Below, one piece after another: positions 27,701 through 39,205 of a stretch of 64,000 nt of DNA. Location: contig NZ_LNDD01000004.1 of the NCBI RefSeq assembly GCF_002865985.1, positions 124,001 to 188,000 on the forward strand, written 5' to 3'. The stretch is from Thermotoga sp. SG1. Lineage in GTDB: Bacteria > Thermotogota > Thermotogae > Thermotogales > Thermotogaceae. How positions within the stretch are numbered: position 1 is the first letter of the stretch; each line of letters begins with the position of its first letter. Below the pieces are notes generated by a model, which saw only the letters and a program-made list of their open reading frames with translations, was not told the DNA's origin and made no database searches. The position numbers and the translations under genes are program-made.

Positions 27701-28266
27701 TGTTTGGACTTGCGCTTTCTCTGATCTTTTCCATCCTTTCGTGGAAGGAGAGCTTTTTGCTTTCGATCCTTGTTCTTGTGATCTCCCTGTTTTTTCTTTC
27801 GGACAAAAGGGAAAAAAACAGGAACATCTTCTATGTAAGCCTCGTGTTCCTTTTGATTTTAGAAGTGTTCGAATACTTGAAGGGTGTGAGTTACGATCTG
27901 GCAGAGACGTACCTTGTGGTCTCCTTCATCTTTCTCGTCGTCTCTGATTTTATGAAGAAAAGGGTGGAAAATTTGATTTTCATGGCGATCTTCTGGTTTT
28001 TCGTTTCGCTATCACTCTGGAGGGTGGCAAGCGTAAGATATCCCGGTGCCTCTTATCTTGTTTTCCCTGCCGTGGCACTCATATTTTTGAGAGATGTCTT
28101 CAGGAGGGAGAGAGATGGTAGAAAGATACGCATTGTCTCCGATGAAGGAGCTGTGGACGGAGGAGGCGAAGTACAGAAGGTGGCTGGAAGTGGAACTGGC
28201 GGTGATGAAAGCCTACGAAGAACTGGGAACGATTCCGAAAGGAGTGACGGAAAGGGTAAAAAATAA
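27700..28266 (+). CDS. Unknown membrane protein with a tail overlapping purB
   Basis: 188 residues; the first about 135 hold four to five hydrophobic helices (LALSLIFSILSW; FLLSILVLVISLFFLS; YLVVSFIFLVVSDF; FLIFMAIFWFFVSLSLW-like; YLVFPAVALIFL). There is no stop until 28264, so the last 51 residues (from RDGRKIRIV on) are read across the purB ribosome-binding site and 152 nt of purB in the other frame, giving a hydrophilic Gly/Asp/Glu/Arg tail. ATG 27700 follows GGGGGAACG; a TTG at 27697 would give a TTGA junction. No family recognised. Confidence 0.7.
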   Translation: MFGLALSLIFSILSWKESFLLSILVLVISLFFLSDKREKNRNIFYVSLVFLLILEVFEYLKGVSYDLAETYLVVSFIFLVVSDFMKKRVENLIFMAIFWFFVSLSLWRVASVRYPGASYLVFPAVALIFLRDVFRRERDGRKIRIVSDEGAVDGGGEVQKVAGSGTGGDESLRRTGNDSERSDGKGKK

Positions 28267-29410
28267 GGCCAGAATAGATGTGGAACTCTTCAAGAAGATA
28301 GAAGAGAGGACTAACCACGATGTCGTGGCTTTTGTTGAAGGAATCGGAACGATGATCGGAGAAGATTCCAGGTTTTTCCACTACGGTCTCACCTCCTCGG
28401 ATGTTCTCGACACTGCTAACTCTCTGGCGCTCGTCGAAGCTGGAAAGATCCTGCTTGATGCTCTGAAAAGGCTCTGCGACGCACTCTGGAATACGGCGAA
28501 CAGGTACAAGTACACTCCAACGATTGGTAGAACGCACGGCGTACACGCAGAACCCACTTCCTTCGGACTGAAAGTACTCGGCTGGTATTCAGAGATGAAA
28601 AGGAACGTTCTTCGACTGGAAAGGGCGATCGAGGAAGTATCCTACGGAAAAATAAGCGGAGCCGTCGGGAATTATGCGAACGTGCCCCCCGAAGTCGAAG
28701 AGAGGGCTCTCTCCTACCTTGGACTCAAGCCAGAGCCCGTTTCGACCCAGGTGGTCCCGCGCGACCGACACGCTCATTATCTTGCCACGCTGGGAATCAT
28801 CGCGGCCGGAATTGAAAGAATCGCCGTTGAGATAAGACACCTTCAAAAAACGGAAGTACTCGAGGTAGAAGAACCTTTCAAAGAAGGCCAGAGAGGTTCA
28901 AGCGCTATGCCCCACAAGAAGAATCCCATCATTTGTGAACGATTGACAGGACTTTCCAGAATGATGCGAACCTTCGTGGGACCTGGCCTGGAGAACATTG
29001 CTCTCTGGCATGAAAGGGACATCTCTCACTCCTCGGTTGAAAGATACATCTTCCCGGACGCAACTCAAACGCTTTACTACATGATAGTCACTGCAACGAA
29101 AGTGATCAAAGATATGAAGGTGAACGAGGAAAGAATGAAGAAGAACCTGAATCTCACGAAAGGGCTCGTGTTTTCCCAGAGGGTTCTTCTGAAACTCATA
29201 GAGAAGGGACTGACGAGAAAGGAAGCGTACGATATCGTTCAGAGAAACGCCCTGAAAACATGGGAATCTGAAAAACACTTCCTCGAACACCTGCTCGAGG
29301 ACGAAGATGTGAAAAGACTCGTTACCGAGGAGGAACTGAGAGAACTCTTCGATGCATCCTATTATCTGAGGTACGTGGACAGGATCTTCGAACGTTTTGA
29401 AAAGGAGTGA
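28115..29410 (+). CDS. purB: Adenylosuccinate lyase
   Basis: 431 residues from ATG 28115, after CAGGAGGGAGAGAG. Cleaves SAICAR and adenylosuccinate in purine synthesis. Superfamily motifs: RTNHDVVAF, FHYGLTSSDVLDTA, IGRTHGVHAEPTSFG (catalytic His) and the signature GSSAMPHKKNPI with the mobile-loop serine. Followed 5 nt later by purA, the preceding enzyme of the AMP branch. Confidence 0.97.
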   Translation: MVERYALSPMKELWTEEAKYRRWLEVELAVMKAYEELGTIPKGVTERVKNKARIDVELFKKIEERTNHDVVAFVEGIGTMIGEDSRFFHYGLTSSDVLDTANSLALVEAGKILLDALKRLCDALWNTANRYKYTPTIGRTHGVHAEPTSFGLKVLGWYSEMKRNVLRLERAIEEVSYGKISGAVGNYANVPPEVEERALSYLGLKPEPVSTQVVPRDRHAHYLATLGIIAAGIERIAVEIRHLQKTEVLEVEEPFKEGQRGSSAMPHKKNPIICERLTGLSRMMRTFVGPGLENIALWHERDISHSSVERYIFPDATQTLYYMIVTATKVIKDMKVNEERMKKNLNLTKGLVFSQRVLLKLIEKGLTRKEAYDIVQRNALKTWESEKHFLEHLLEDEDVKRLVTEEELRELFDASYYLRYVDRIFERFEKE

Positions 29411-29415
29411 AGTGA

Positions 29416-30609
29416 ATGAACCGCGTTGTTGTGGGACTTCAGTGGGGAGACGAAGGAAAGGGAAAAGTTGTGACGTACCTTTCCAGGTATCACGATATCG
29501 TGGTAAGGTACTCAGGTGGAGCAAACGCCGGTCATACGGTGAATTACGGAACGTTCAAAGTGGTCCACCACCTTCTTCCATCCGCAGACTTCACCAAAAA
29601 TGTAGGAGTGGCCATAGGAAACGGTGTTCTTTTGGACCCTCAGGTGTTTACGAAGGAACTGATCGAGCTGAAGGAAAGGTTTCCTGAATACTCGGGAGAT
29701 ATTTTCATTTCCGAGAACGCACACGTGGTTCTTCCCGTGCACAAGGAAGTGGATCAGAGGGTGGACGAGGTTCTGAAAATAGGTACCACAAAAAGAGGAA
29801 TCGGTCCTGCGTGCGCTGACCGGGTCATGAGAGCAAATGTGAGGATCACCGAACTCTACGATGAAAAAAAGGCCAGGACCCTTCTTGAGAAAAACCTTTC
29901 CCTGAAAAGCCTCTACAACCTCACCTTCGATGTTGAAAAGATACTGGATGACCTTCTGAACTTTTATAACGTCATAAAGGATTTTGTCGTCTCTTCGATC
30001 CAGATGAAAAGAATTCTCGAAGAAAAAAGCGTTCTTTTCGAGGGTACTCAAGGGGTCCTTCTTGATCTCGATGTGGGAACGTACCCGTACGTTACGAGTA
30101 TGAACTGTTCTTCGTCGGGTGTGAGCGCAGGTATAGGGTTCCCGGTGAAGATAGACGAAACGATCGGTGTCTTCAAGGCGTACACAACGAGGGTGGGGGA
30201 AGGACCGTTTCCGACAGAGCTTTTTGGAGAAGAGGGGGAAGCGCTGAGAAGGGCCGGACACGAATACGGATCCACCACGGGTCGTCCAAGAAGGTGTGGA
30301 TGGCTCGATCTTCCACTCCTCAACTACGCAATAGAAATAGCCGGTGTTGACACACTCGTCATGACGAAGGCAGACGTTATGAACGGTTTTGATAAAGTGA
30401 AAGTCTGTGTGAGATACAAAGACGGCAAAGAACTGCTTTCTCTCAAAGACCTGGAGAAAAAAGAGCCCGTTTATGAAACCTTCAATGGATGGAAATCACT
30501 TGAAAGCAAAGAGTTCGATCGTTTTGTGAACTTCATAGAAAGAGAAACGGGAAGACCGATAAAATACATATCCACGGGCGAAAAAATAGAGGACATCGTG
30601 GAGGTGTAA
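29416..30609 (+). CDS. purA: Adenylosuccinate synthetase
   Basis: 397 residues. GTP-dependent joining of IMP and aspartate. QWGDEGKGKVV (P-loop with catalytic Asp), GGANAGHTV (catalytic His), GIGPACADR, FEGTQGVLLDLDVGTYPYVTSMN and STTGRPRRCGWLD. Somewhat shorter than the about 430 residues of E. coli PurA, as in other thermophiles. Placed between purB and argF with 3-5 nt gaps. Confidence 0.97.
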   Translation: MNRVVVGLQWGDEGKGKVVTYLSRYHDIVVRYSGGANAGHTVNYGTFKVVHHLLPSADFTKNVGVAIGNGVLLDPQVFTKELIELKERFPEYSGDIFISENAHVVLPVHKEVDQRVDEVLKIGTTKRGIGPACADRVMRANVRITELYDEKKARTLLEKNLSLKSLYNLTFDVEKILDDLLNFYNVIKDFVVSSIQMKRILEEKSVLFEGTQGVLLDLDVGTYPYVTSMNCSSSGVSAGIGFPVKIDETIGVFKAYTTRVGEGPFPTELFGEEGEALRRAGHEYGSTTGRPRRCGWLDLPLLNYAIEIAGVDTLVMTKADVMNGFDKVKVCVRYKDGKELLSLKDLEKKEPVYETFNGWKSLESKEFDRFVNFIERETGRPIKYISTGEKIEDIVEV

Positions 30610-30612
30610 AGA

Positions 30613-31554
30613 ATGCCTTTCAATTTGAAGGGAAGGTCGCTTCTGACGCTTCTTGATTTCTCTCCTGAAGAGATCAGATACTTGCTTGACGTAGCAAAAC
30701 AGGTGAAAAGGGAAAGCAGATCCAGATTGAGAACGGAAAGGTTCAGGGGTATGACGCTCGCCATGATATTCGAAAAGCGTTCTACAAGGACGAGGCTTGC
30801 CTTCGAAACCGCCTTCGCGGAGGAAGGCGGACATCCCATTTTCCTGTCACCGAACGATATACACCTCGGTGCGAAGGAATCCCTCGAAGACACCGCCCGC
30901 GTCCTTGGAAGAATGGTAGATGCCATCATGTTCAGAGGTTACAAACAAGAGACGGTGGAAACACTGATGAAATACTCTGGTGTACCCGTTTACAACGGCC
31001 TCACGGATGAATTTCATCCCACCCAGGCGCTCGCCGATCTGATGACGATAGAAGAAAACTTCGGAGGACTCAAGGGAATAAAGGTTGTCTTCATGGGTGA
31101 TACCAGAAACAACGTGGCGACATCGCTTATGATCGCCTGCTCGAAGATGGGGATGAACTTTGTGGCCTGTGGCCCTGAAGAACTGAAACCAAGGCCGGAG
31201 ATATACAAAAAGTGCGAAGAGATAGTGAGAGAAACAGGAGGAAGCGTATCGTTCACACCCGTTTTGGAAGAAGCTCTGAAGGACGCGGATGTGGTCTATA
31301 CGGACGTGTGGGCATCCATGGGAGAAGAAGACAAAGAAAAGGAAAAAATCGTACTCTTGAAACCGTATCAGGTGAACAAAAAGGTCATGGAGATGACGGG
31401 AAAATCAGAGACGATCTTCATGCACTGTCTGCCTGCCGTGAAAGGGCAAGAAGTGACTTATGAGGTGATAGAAGGAAAACAGAGCAGAGTCTGGGACGAA
31501 GCAGAGAACAGAAAGCACACCATAAAAGCCATCATGATAGCGACCTTACTGTGA
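30613..31554 (+). CDS. argF: Ornithine carbamoyltransferase
   Basis: 313 residues. Makes citrulline from ornithine and carbamoyl phosphate (arginine synthesis). Carbamoyl-phosphate site EKRSTRTRLAFE, HPTQALADLMT, ornithine site YTDVWASMGEE and catalytic HCLPA (MHCLPAVKG). ATG 30613 is 3 nt after the purA stop, so arginine and purine genes are co-transcribed here. No other arg biosynthesis gene is in the window. Confidence 0.96.
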   Translation: MPFNLKGRSLLTLLDFSPEEIRYLLDVAKQVKRESRSRLRTERFRGMTLAMIFEKRSTRTRLAFETAFAEEGGHPIFLSPNDIHLGAKESLEDTARVLGRMVDAIMFRGYKQETVETLMKYSGVPVYNGLTDEFHPTQALADLMTIEENFGGLKGIKVVFMGDTRNNVATSLMIACSKMGMNFVACGPEELKPRPEIYKKCEEIVRETGGSVSFTPVLEEALKDADVVYTDVWASMGEEDKEKEKIVLLKPYQVNKKVMEMTGKSETIFMHCLPAVKGQEVTYEVIEGKQSRVWDEAENRKHTIKAIMIATLL

Positions 31555-31563
31555 GGTGAACGA

Positions 31564-33824
<2,261 letters not shown>

Positions 33825-33826
33825 GG

Positions 33827-34390
33827 TTGAAAATTCTCGTTGTCTCGGACACCCATGGAGCCTTTTCTCCTGTGGAAAAGATCCTGAAAATCGCCGGCAC
33901 TTTCGATGAGATATGGCACCTTGGGGACGTTCTCTACCACGGACCGAGAAACCCTCTGCCGGTCGATTACAATCCGAAGGAACTTGCCTCTCTTTTGAAA
34001 AAATACCGTGTCAGGTACATCCGTGGAAACTGTGATGCGGATGTGGACGTACGGTTTCTGGAGATACCAGAAATGCCACGAATAGGGATAGAGTACCTCG
34101 GTGATGTGAAGATCCTTCTTGTCCACGGTGATCAGTTCGAGTACGAGGAAGGAGATCCCGTCTTGCTTGCAAAAGCCCACAACTGCAGCGCGATCCTGTT
34201 TGGACACTCGCATGTTCCCCTAGTTGAGAAAAGAGAGGGAATACTCCTGATAAATCCCGGATCACCTGCACTGCCCAAGTCAGAGATCGGACCAACATTT
34301 GGTATCATCGATACGGAGAGGAAGAAATTTCAACTTCGTTCCCTGGAAGGAGAACTTTTGGAAGAGGTGAGCTTTGTTGACGGAGAGTGA
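33827..34390 (+). CDS. YfcE-type metallophosphoesterase
   Basis: 187 residues from TTG 33827, 8 nt after AAGGAGG; the frame also opens at a TTG at 33821, which is too close. Motifs in order: [36 protein letters not shown] and FGHSHVPLV. Typical YfcE length. The preceding stop overlaps the alternative start. It overlaps rnc by 14 nt. Confidence 0.9.
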   Translation: MKILVVSDTHGAFSPVEKILKIAGTFDEIWHLGDVLYHGPRNPLPVDYNPKELASLLKKYRVRYIRGNCDADVDVRFLEIPEMPRIGIEYLGDVKILLVHGDQFEYEEGDPVLLAKAHNCSAILFGHSHVPLVEKREGILLINPGSPALPKSEIGPTFGIIDTERKKFQLRSLEGELLEEVSFVDGE

Positions 34391-35099
34391 GAGAAAAGCA
34401 GTGGAGGAGCTGCAGAAAGAACTGGGAGTTTTTTTCAACGATGAAGAGATTCTCTTTCGCGCCCTCTGTCACAGTTCCTATGCGAACGAGCAAAAACAAG
34501 CTGGAAGAGAAGATGTGGAATCTAACGAAAAACTGGAGTTTCTAGGTGACGCCGTTCTGGAACTTTTTGTCTGTGAGATCCTGTACCGGAAATATCCCGA
34601 AGCGGAAGTGGGTGATCTGGCCCGCGTGAAATCTGCCGTTGCGAGTGAAGAAGTCCTCGCGAGGATCTCCAGAAAACTGGAACTTGGAAAGTTTCTGTTT
34701 CTTGGAAAAGGAGAGGAAAAGACGGGAGGAAGAAAGCGAGACTCCATTCTGGCGGATGCCTTCGAGGCACTACTTGCTGCACTCTATCTGGACCAGGGAT
34801 ACCAGAAGATCAAAGATCTCTTCGAGGGTGAGTTCGAGTTCTACATAGAGAAGATCATGAAGGGAGAAATGCTCTTTGATTACAAGACCGCGCTTCAGGA
34901 GATCGTGCAGAGAGAACACAAGATACCACCAGAATATGTACTTGTGGGAACGGAGAAAAACGGCAGTGAGAAACTGTTCATCGTTGAAGTCCGAATAAAC
35001 GATGAAACACTTGCCGTTGGCAAGGGAAGAACGAAGAAAGAAGCAGAGAAAGAAGCGGCAAGAAAAGCCTACGAAAAACTGGTGATGGGAAAGCCATGA
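34377..35099 (+). CDS. rnc: Ribonuclease III
   Basis: 240 residues from TTG 34377 (a TTG at 34374 is equally in frame; GAGGTGA is upstream). Cleaves double-stranded RNA, e.g. rRNA precursors. Signature [14 protein letters not shown] with active-site acidic residues, then [18 protein letters not shown]; the C-terminal double-stranded RNA binding domain is [15 protein letters not shown] ... [25 protein letters not shown] junction with the next gene. Confidence 0.96.
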   Translation: MTESERKAVEELQKELGVFFNDEEILFRALCHSSYANEQKQAGREDVESNEKLEFLGDAVLELFVCEILYRKYPEAEVGDLARVKSAVASEEVLARISRKLELGKFLFLGKGEEKTGGRKRDSILADAFEALLAALYLDQGYQKIKDLFEGEFEFYIEKIMKGEMLFDYKTALQEIVQREHKIPPEYVLVGTEKNGSEKLFIVEVRINDETLAVGKGRTKKEAEKEAARKAYEKLVMGKP

Positions 35100-36055
35100 A
35101 AATCATCCCGGTGTTTCTTCCATACGCTGGTTGTAAGAAAAGATGTGTCTTTTGTGACCAGGTAAAAGCAACGGGACAGGAGAAGGTCCCGTCTCTTGAT
35201 GACATCGCACGACTCATAGAGGAGTATTCAAAGACGTCCGAAGAGTACGAGGTGGGATTCTACGGAGGAACGTTCACCGGTCTTTCCGAGCAGAAGATGG
35301 AGGAGTACCTGAGCTTCGTCAGAAAGTTCTCTGTGGTGAGATCGATCAGGGTCTCCACCCGTCCAGACGAGGTGACAAAGGAGAAACTCGAGATTCTGAA
35401 AAGATACGATGTTGAAACGATCGAAGTTGGGGTTCAGTCTTTCTCAGACGAGGTGCTGAAGGCTTCAAAGAGGGGTTACACCTCCGATGAGGTAGAAAGG
35501 GCCTGTAAGCTCATTAAAAAGATGGGGTTCAGGTTGAGCGTACATCTGATGGTGGGACTGCCAAAGAGTGACAGGAAAGATGAGATACTTTCTGCGCTGA
35601 GAACGATAGAATGTGGTGCTGATCTGGTGAGGATACATCCCACTCTGGTCTTTGAAGGGACGGAACTTCACAGGATGATGGAAACTTTTCAATACAGTCC
35701 GCTCGACCTGGAGGAAGCGATAGACATCTGTTCTGATCTTGTGTGCATTCTGGAAGGATGGGGGGTTCGGGTGATCAGGATAGGGTACCACGTCCCTGTT
35801 GAACTCAGAAGATACGTGGTAGCAGGTCCTCTGGATCCTGCCCTTGGAGACAAGGTGAGGAAGACGGTCATGAAGAAGGTGATAAAAAGATTGCGTCCGA
35901 CCAGAGTGGTTGCTCCGAAAAATTACCTCGTGTGGTTTGAATCGGAAGAAGTGAAGGTGGGGGATGAATTTCTGTTCGACGAACTGGCTTACACCGATGC
36001 CCTCTTTCTTGTGGGAAAAGAGGTGATAGAGGGATGCTTGAACGGCTCTCTCTGA
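35096..36055 (+). CDS. Radical SAM protein, Elp3-like N-terminal type
   Basis: 319 residues. The 4Fe-4S cluster ligands are C13, C17 and C20 (CKKRCVFC). [34 protein letters not shown] and [21 protein letters not shown]-type blocks resemble Elp3/HemN-like radical SAM proteins. There is no acetyltransferase domain. Its position after rnc is a conserved arrangement I know from Firmicutes. The reaction is unknown; tRNA modification is a guess. Confidence 0.85.
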   Translation: MKIIPVFLPYAGCKKRCVFCDQVKATGQEKVPSLDDIARLIEEYSKTSEEYEVGFYGGTFTGLSEQKMEEYLSFVRKFSVVRSIRVSTRPDEVTKEKLEILKRYDVETIEVGVQSFSDEVLKASKRGYTSDEVERACKLIKKMGFRLSVHLMVGLPKSDRKDEILSALRTIECGADLVRIHPTLVFEGTELHRMMETFQYSPLDLEEAIDICSDLVCILEGWGVRVIRIGYHVPVELRRYVVAGPLDPALGDKVRKTVMKKVIKRLRPTRVVAPKNYLVWFESEEVKVGDEFLFDELAYTDALFLVGKEVIEGCLNGSL

Positions 36056-36369
36056 TGGTGGTCCTGGTAGGTCTTCTTGGCGTTCTTGTGAACAGAGACC
36101 TCATCAAGAAGATCATCTCACTCGACATCATGGGAACCGGGGTTGTCAGCTTCTTCGTGATCGTGTCGAGAAAACAGGGAAAAGACGTTCCGATACCATT
36201 TCACCCAGGAGCGGCTGATCCTGTTCCTCAGGCTCTGATCATCACCTCGATTGTGATTGGCTTTGCAACCGTTGCCCTTCTCGTCACCGTAGCGAGCGTT
36301 ATTTCTTCAAAGTACTCTTCTATTTCTTCCGAAAAACTTGACAGGGATCGAGGGGGAGAGAAAGAGTGA
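36034..36369 (+). CDS. mnhC: Mrp/Mnh antiporter subunit C (NuoK-like)
   Basis: 111 residues, three membrane helices. HPGAADPVPQALIITSIVIGFATVALLV is the MrpC/NuoK signature with its buried acidic residue in the first helices (DLIKKIISLDIMG). Membrane subunit of a cation/proton antiporter. ATG 36034 overlaps the end of the radical SAM gene by 22 nt and GTGA joins it to the next subunit, so the antiporter genes are coupled to the preceding run. Confidence 0.9.
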   Translation: MLERLSLMVVLVGLLGVLVNRDLIKKIISLDIMGTGVVSFFVIVSRKQGKDVPIPFHPGAADPVPQALIITSIVIGFATVALLVTVASVISSKYSSISSEKLDRDRGGEKE

Positions 36370-37730
36370 TTTTCCTTTCTTACAATTTCTTTCTTGTGGC
36401 ACTCGGTATTGCTCTCCTTTCTTTAAAAAGAAAGACTCCGGTGTGGATGGTGTGGATCAACTTTTTCTTCATTCTCGGAGTTGTTTTCGGCAACTACAGA
36501 TTCGATCTCACACTGACAGGGGAGTTCGGCGTACACCTTCTGCTAGATCACATATCACATTATTTCCTCCTGCTCACCGCCTTGGTCTTTCTTGCCGTCT
36601 TCACCAGGAAGATGAGTGTGAATCTTTCTAATCTTCTCCTTGTCCTTCTTGGGGTTCTCAATCTCACTTTCGTGAGTGCCGACCTGTTCAACCTCTATGT
36701 GACGATCGAAGCGGTCTCTCTTCTCACTTTTCTACTGGTTGTAGAAGGAAGAAAGAAAGTTCAGTACTGGTCTGCTTTCAAATATCTAATTCTTGGAACG
36801 ATCGGCATGAACGTGTACCTCGTAGGTGTTGCCATTCTGTACGCAGAAAACGGTACTCTCTCCATTTCCGGATTATCTGAAAATCCCTTTGCCACTTCCC
36901 TGATCACGTCCGGACTTCTTCTGAGAGCGGGCGTGTTTCTGTTCAGCATATGGCTTCCACAGCTTCACTCCGAAGCCGAAACGGTGATCTCTGCTGTTCT
37001 CTCTGGCGTGGTTGTAAAGAGTGCGGTCTACGGTCTTTTGAGGATGGAAGAAATTGTGAACTGGGAAGTGATAGAGTATTTTGCGATACTTTCTGCTCTT
37101 TCTGGAGCTGTCCTTGCTTTTCTTTCCAAGGATTACAAAAGAACGCTTGCCTACAGCACGCTCTCGCAGATCGGAATAGTCCTTGTGTCTTCCATAACCG
37201 CCCCTGTGTACTCGCTGGCACACGGTGTTTCCAAGTCGTGGCTCTTTCTTCTGAAAGACGAACTTCCCGGCAGGAACACAGAAGAATGGAAAAGGCTCGA
37301 TTTCTGGACGTGGTTTTCACTTGCACTGGCCAGTCTCTCAATCATGGGTTTTCCCGGACTTGCAGGTTTTTCAAAAAACATGGTCCTGGACCAACTTCAC
37401 GGTTGGGAAAAGATTCTCATGGAAATCGTCTTCGTTGGAACCGCCGCCACGTTCTGGCGGTTTCTGATGAAGCCGTTTGCCCTTTCGGGTCAGGGAAGAA
37501 TGAAACTCTACAGCGTAATACTTGCCGCTTCATCCGTTGTGATCGGAGTTTCCTTTGCAAACTGGAAATCATCGCTTGAGAGCGTTCTTCTGATAGGAGC
37601 AGGTCTTCTGATTCATTTCCTCTTCAGAGAATACAGGATCGAAAGTTACCCTCTGGAGGATTTCGACTCCATGCTGGGGATCTACCTTCTTGGGACGGTG
37701 ATAATGTGTCTGTTTTCGCTGCAGTGGTGA
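36366..37730 (+). CDS. mnhD: Mrp/Mnh antiporter subunit D (NuoN/M/L-like)
   Basis: 454 residues, about 13 helices, start GTG 36366. It is the only NuoL/M/N-type ion-translocating subunit in the cluster. FNLYVTIEAVSLLTFLLV carries the conserved Glu on helix 5, KYLILGTIGMNVYLVGV, HSEAETVISAVLSGVVVKSAVYGLLR has the broken-helix Lys, and KRTLAYSTLSQIGIVLV is the other signature. Shorter than typical MrpD (about 490). Proton/sodium exchange inferred. Confidence 0.92.
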   Translation: MIFLSYNFFLVALGIALLSLKRKTPVWMVWINFFFILGVVFGNYRFDLTLTGEFGVHLLLDHISHYFLLLTALVFLAVFTRKMSVNLSNLLLVLLGVLNLTFVSADLFNLYVTIEAVSLLTFLLVVEGRKKVQYWSAFKYLILGTIGMNVYLVGVAILYAENGTLSISGLSENPFATSLITSGLLLRAGVFLFSIWLPQLHSEAETVISAVLSGVVVKSAVYGLLRMEEIVNWEVIEYFAILSALSGAVLAFLSKDYKRTLAYSTLSQIGIVLVSSITAPVYSLAHGVSKSWLFLLKDELPGRNTEEWKRLDFWTWFSLALASLSIMGFPGLAGFSKNMVLDQLHGWEKILMEIVFVGTAATFWRFLMKPFALSGQGRMKLYSVILAASSVVIGVSFANWKSSLESVLLIGAGLLIHFLFREYRIESYPLEDFDSMLGIYLLGTVIMCLFSLQW

Positions 37731-38068
37731 CAGGAACCGTTTTCTTTGTAATTCTTTCTCAAAAAATCACCATTCTGACCGTTGTCATGGGGGTTCTCAT
37801 GAGCCTTGCTGCTTATCTGTTCACAAGGCCTTCACATTTCGAGAAATTTCCAATTCTCATTTTCAAACTCGTCTACCACATACCGAAGGCGATCTTCGAG
37901 TCGATAATGGTGATGCTGTCTTCCAGAGAGAGGAGTGCCTATGAGGTTTCTGTGGAGAATGAATGGGAAGAACTCGAAAAAACCCTCACGATCACTCTCA
38001 CTCCAAAAACGCTGGTTGTCGTTTCCGATGAAGGGTACATAGTGGTTCATCGGGTGGGGAGAAGATGA
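37706..38068 (+). CDS. mnhE: Mrp/Mnh antiporter subunit E
   Basis: 120 residues, start GTG 37706 in a 25-nt overlap with the D subunit. Two or three N-terminal helices followed by a soluble domain; TLTITLTPKTLVVVSDEGYIVVHRV is the characteristic MrpE ending (T-x-TPGT-like). It is shorter at the N-terminus than most MrpE. ATGA junction to the next subunit. Confidence 0.88.
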   Translation: MSVFAAVVTGTVFFVILSQKITILTVVMGVLMSLAAYLFTRPSHFEKFPILIFKLVYHIPKAIFESIMVMLSSRERSAYEVSVENEWEELEKTLTITLTPKTLVVVSDEGYIVVHRVGRR

Positions 38069-38307
38069 TCTGGATACTCACCGTTCCTCTTGTTCTGAGT
38101 GTTATCCTGGCTGTGATGGGTAGAAACCGGTGGGAAAAGCTACTCGGGATCTCTTCGCTTTCCACCAAAACGGGTGTTCTGATATACGCACTGTCGTATC
38201 TTGTTCCGGGGCTTTCTCAAGTGCGGGATGTTGCTATCTTCTATCTATTAGCCGGTGGAAGTGGTATAATCCTCTTCTCTTACTTTTTGAGGGGGAGAAA
38301 GGAATGA
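38065..38307 (+). CDS. mnhF: Mrp/Mnh antiporter subunit F-like
   Basis: 80 residues, three membrane helices (LTVPLVLSVILAVMG; TGVLIYALSYLVPGL; AIFYLLAGGSGIILFSYFL). Position between E and G subunits and length fit MrpF, which helps form the proton path; residue conservation is weak, so the call rests on context. Starts in an ATGA overlap, ends in another. Confidence 0.78.
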   Translation: MIWILTVPLVLSVILAVMGRNRWEKLLGISSLSTKTGVLIYALSYLVPGLSQVRDVAIFYLLAGGSGIILFSYFLRGRKE

Positions 38308-38540
38308 TCTACATCGGTGTGGCACTGATGTGCCTTGGCACCTTCTTTGCCCTCATAAAGAGGGATTTTTATCTGAAGATACACTTCATAGGGATATCCG
38401 ACACGGTGGGATCACTCTTTGTGGTTCTCAACTTCTGGGAGGATATTTCTAGGACAGTTCTCATGTTGGTGATTCTGCTCGTGTGGGGACCGTTCATCTC
38501 CCACGTGATAGCGCGCATGTACACGGAGGGATCCTCTTGA
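38304..38540 (+). CDS. mnhG: Mrp/Mnh antiporter subunit G
   Basis: 78 residues from ATG 38304, after GGGGGAGAAAGGA. Three helices with the MrpG pattern GLxLMCLGTFFALIKRDFYLKIHFIGISDTVG. A longer frame opening at 38130 is only the F gene in another frame. Ends in a TTGA overlap with the fused MbhD-like subunit. Confidence 0.86.
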   Translation: MIYIGVALMCLGTFFALIKRDFYLKIHFIGISDTVGSLFVVLNFWEDISRTVLMLVILLVWGPFISHVIARMYTEGSS

Positions 38541-39205
38541 TAGAGTACATCGTTCTTTTTTCGATGATAGCAATCTCTTTCTACACGATTTTCACGCCTG
38601 TGAGGATGTTTTCGGTCATTGGAAGGACTGCTATCAGCGTTCTGGCAACACTGCTTTACACCATTCTTGCCGCACCAGACGTTGCCATAGCCGAGGCACT
38701 CCTGGGGGCCCTTCTCACAACCCTTGTTTATCTGATAGCCCTCAAATCTAGAAACAAGATAAGGATTGGATTCACACCCGTGAGACTGCTCTTTGAGAAA
38801 ATCGGAGAAGCCTTCACAGGATTCGAATACGAACTCATGAAGATCTTCTGTGAAAAGTACGACTATGGAGTGGAGTTTGTGGAATACGACTCTCTTGAAG
38901 AGCTGATGAGGGCGCTGAATGGGGGAAGGATAGACATCGGGTGCGGTGGTGTTTTCAGGGAGGACAGAAAGGGATACCTGGAAACGAAGATCTTTTATCT
39001 TGAAGACGAAAAGCTCGATCTTCTGAGATATATGGATAGAACCTATCGAGGAGAAGAACTGAACCATATCTTTCAGAAGGAGGGAAGTTACCATATCCTC
39101 TTTGCCGACGAAGAATTGAGAAGCCGCTTCAAACACTTTCTTAAAGTAGAAAAGAACCTTGTAGAAAGACTCAAGAGAAAGTATTTTGGGGAGGAGAGCA
39201 AATGA
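38537..39205 (+). CDS. MbhD-like antiporter subunit fused to an SBP-type ligand-binding-like domain
   Basis: 222 residues from TTG 38537 (TTGA junction). Residues 1-70 are three helices with APDVAIAEALLGALLTTLVYLIAL, the MbhD/C-terminal-MrpA block. Residues 75-150 then read like lobe 1 of a family 3 solute-binding protein: RIGFTPVRLLFEKIG, TGFEYELMKIFCEKYDYGV, EFVEYDSLEELMRALNGG, RIDIGCGGVFREDR, with R144 in the place of the amino-acid carboxylate-binding Arg. The remaining 70 residues are too short for a full lobe 2. Basic residues after helix 3 put the domain in the cytoplasm by the positive-inside rule. I know no Mrp subunit with this architecture. Probably senses or regulates; function inferred. 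Confidence 0.8.
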   Translation: MIEYIVLFSMIAISFYTIFTPVRMFSVIGRTAISVLATLLYTILAAPDVAIAEALLGALLTTLVYLIALKSRNKIRIGFTPVRLLFEKIGEAFTGFEYELMKIFCEKYDYGVEFVEYDSLEELMRALNGGRIDIGCGGVFREDRKGYLETKIFYLEDEKLDLLRYMDRTYRGEELNHIFQKEGSYHILFADEELRSRFKHFLKVEKNLVERLKRKYFGEESK

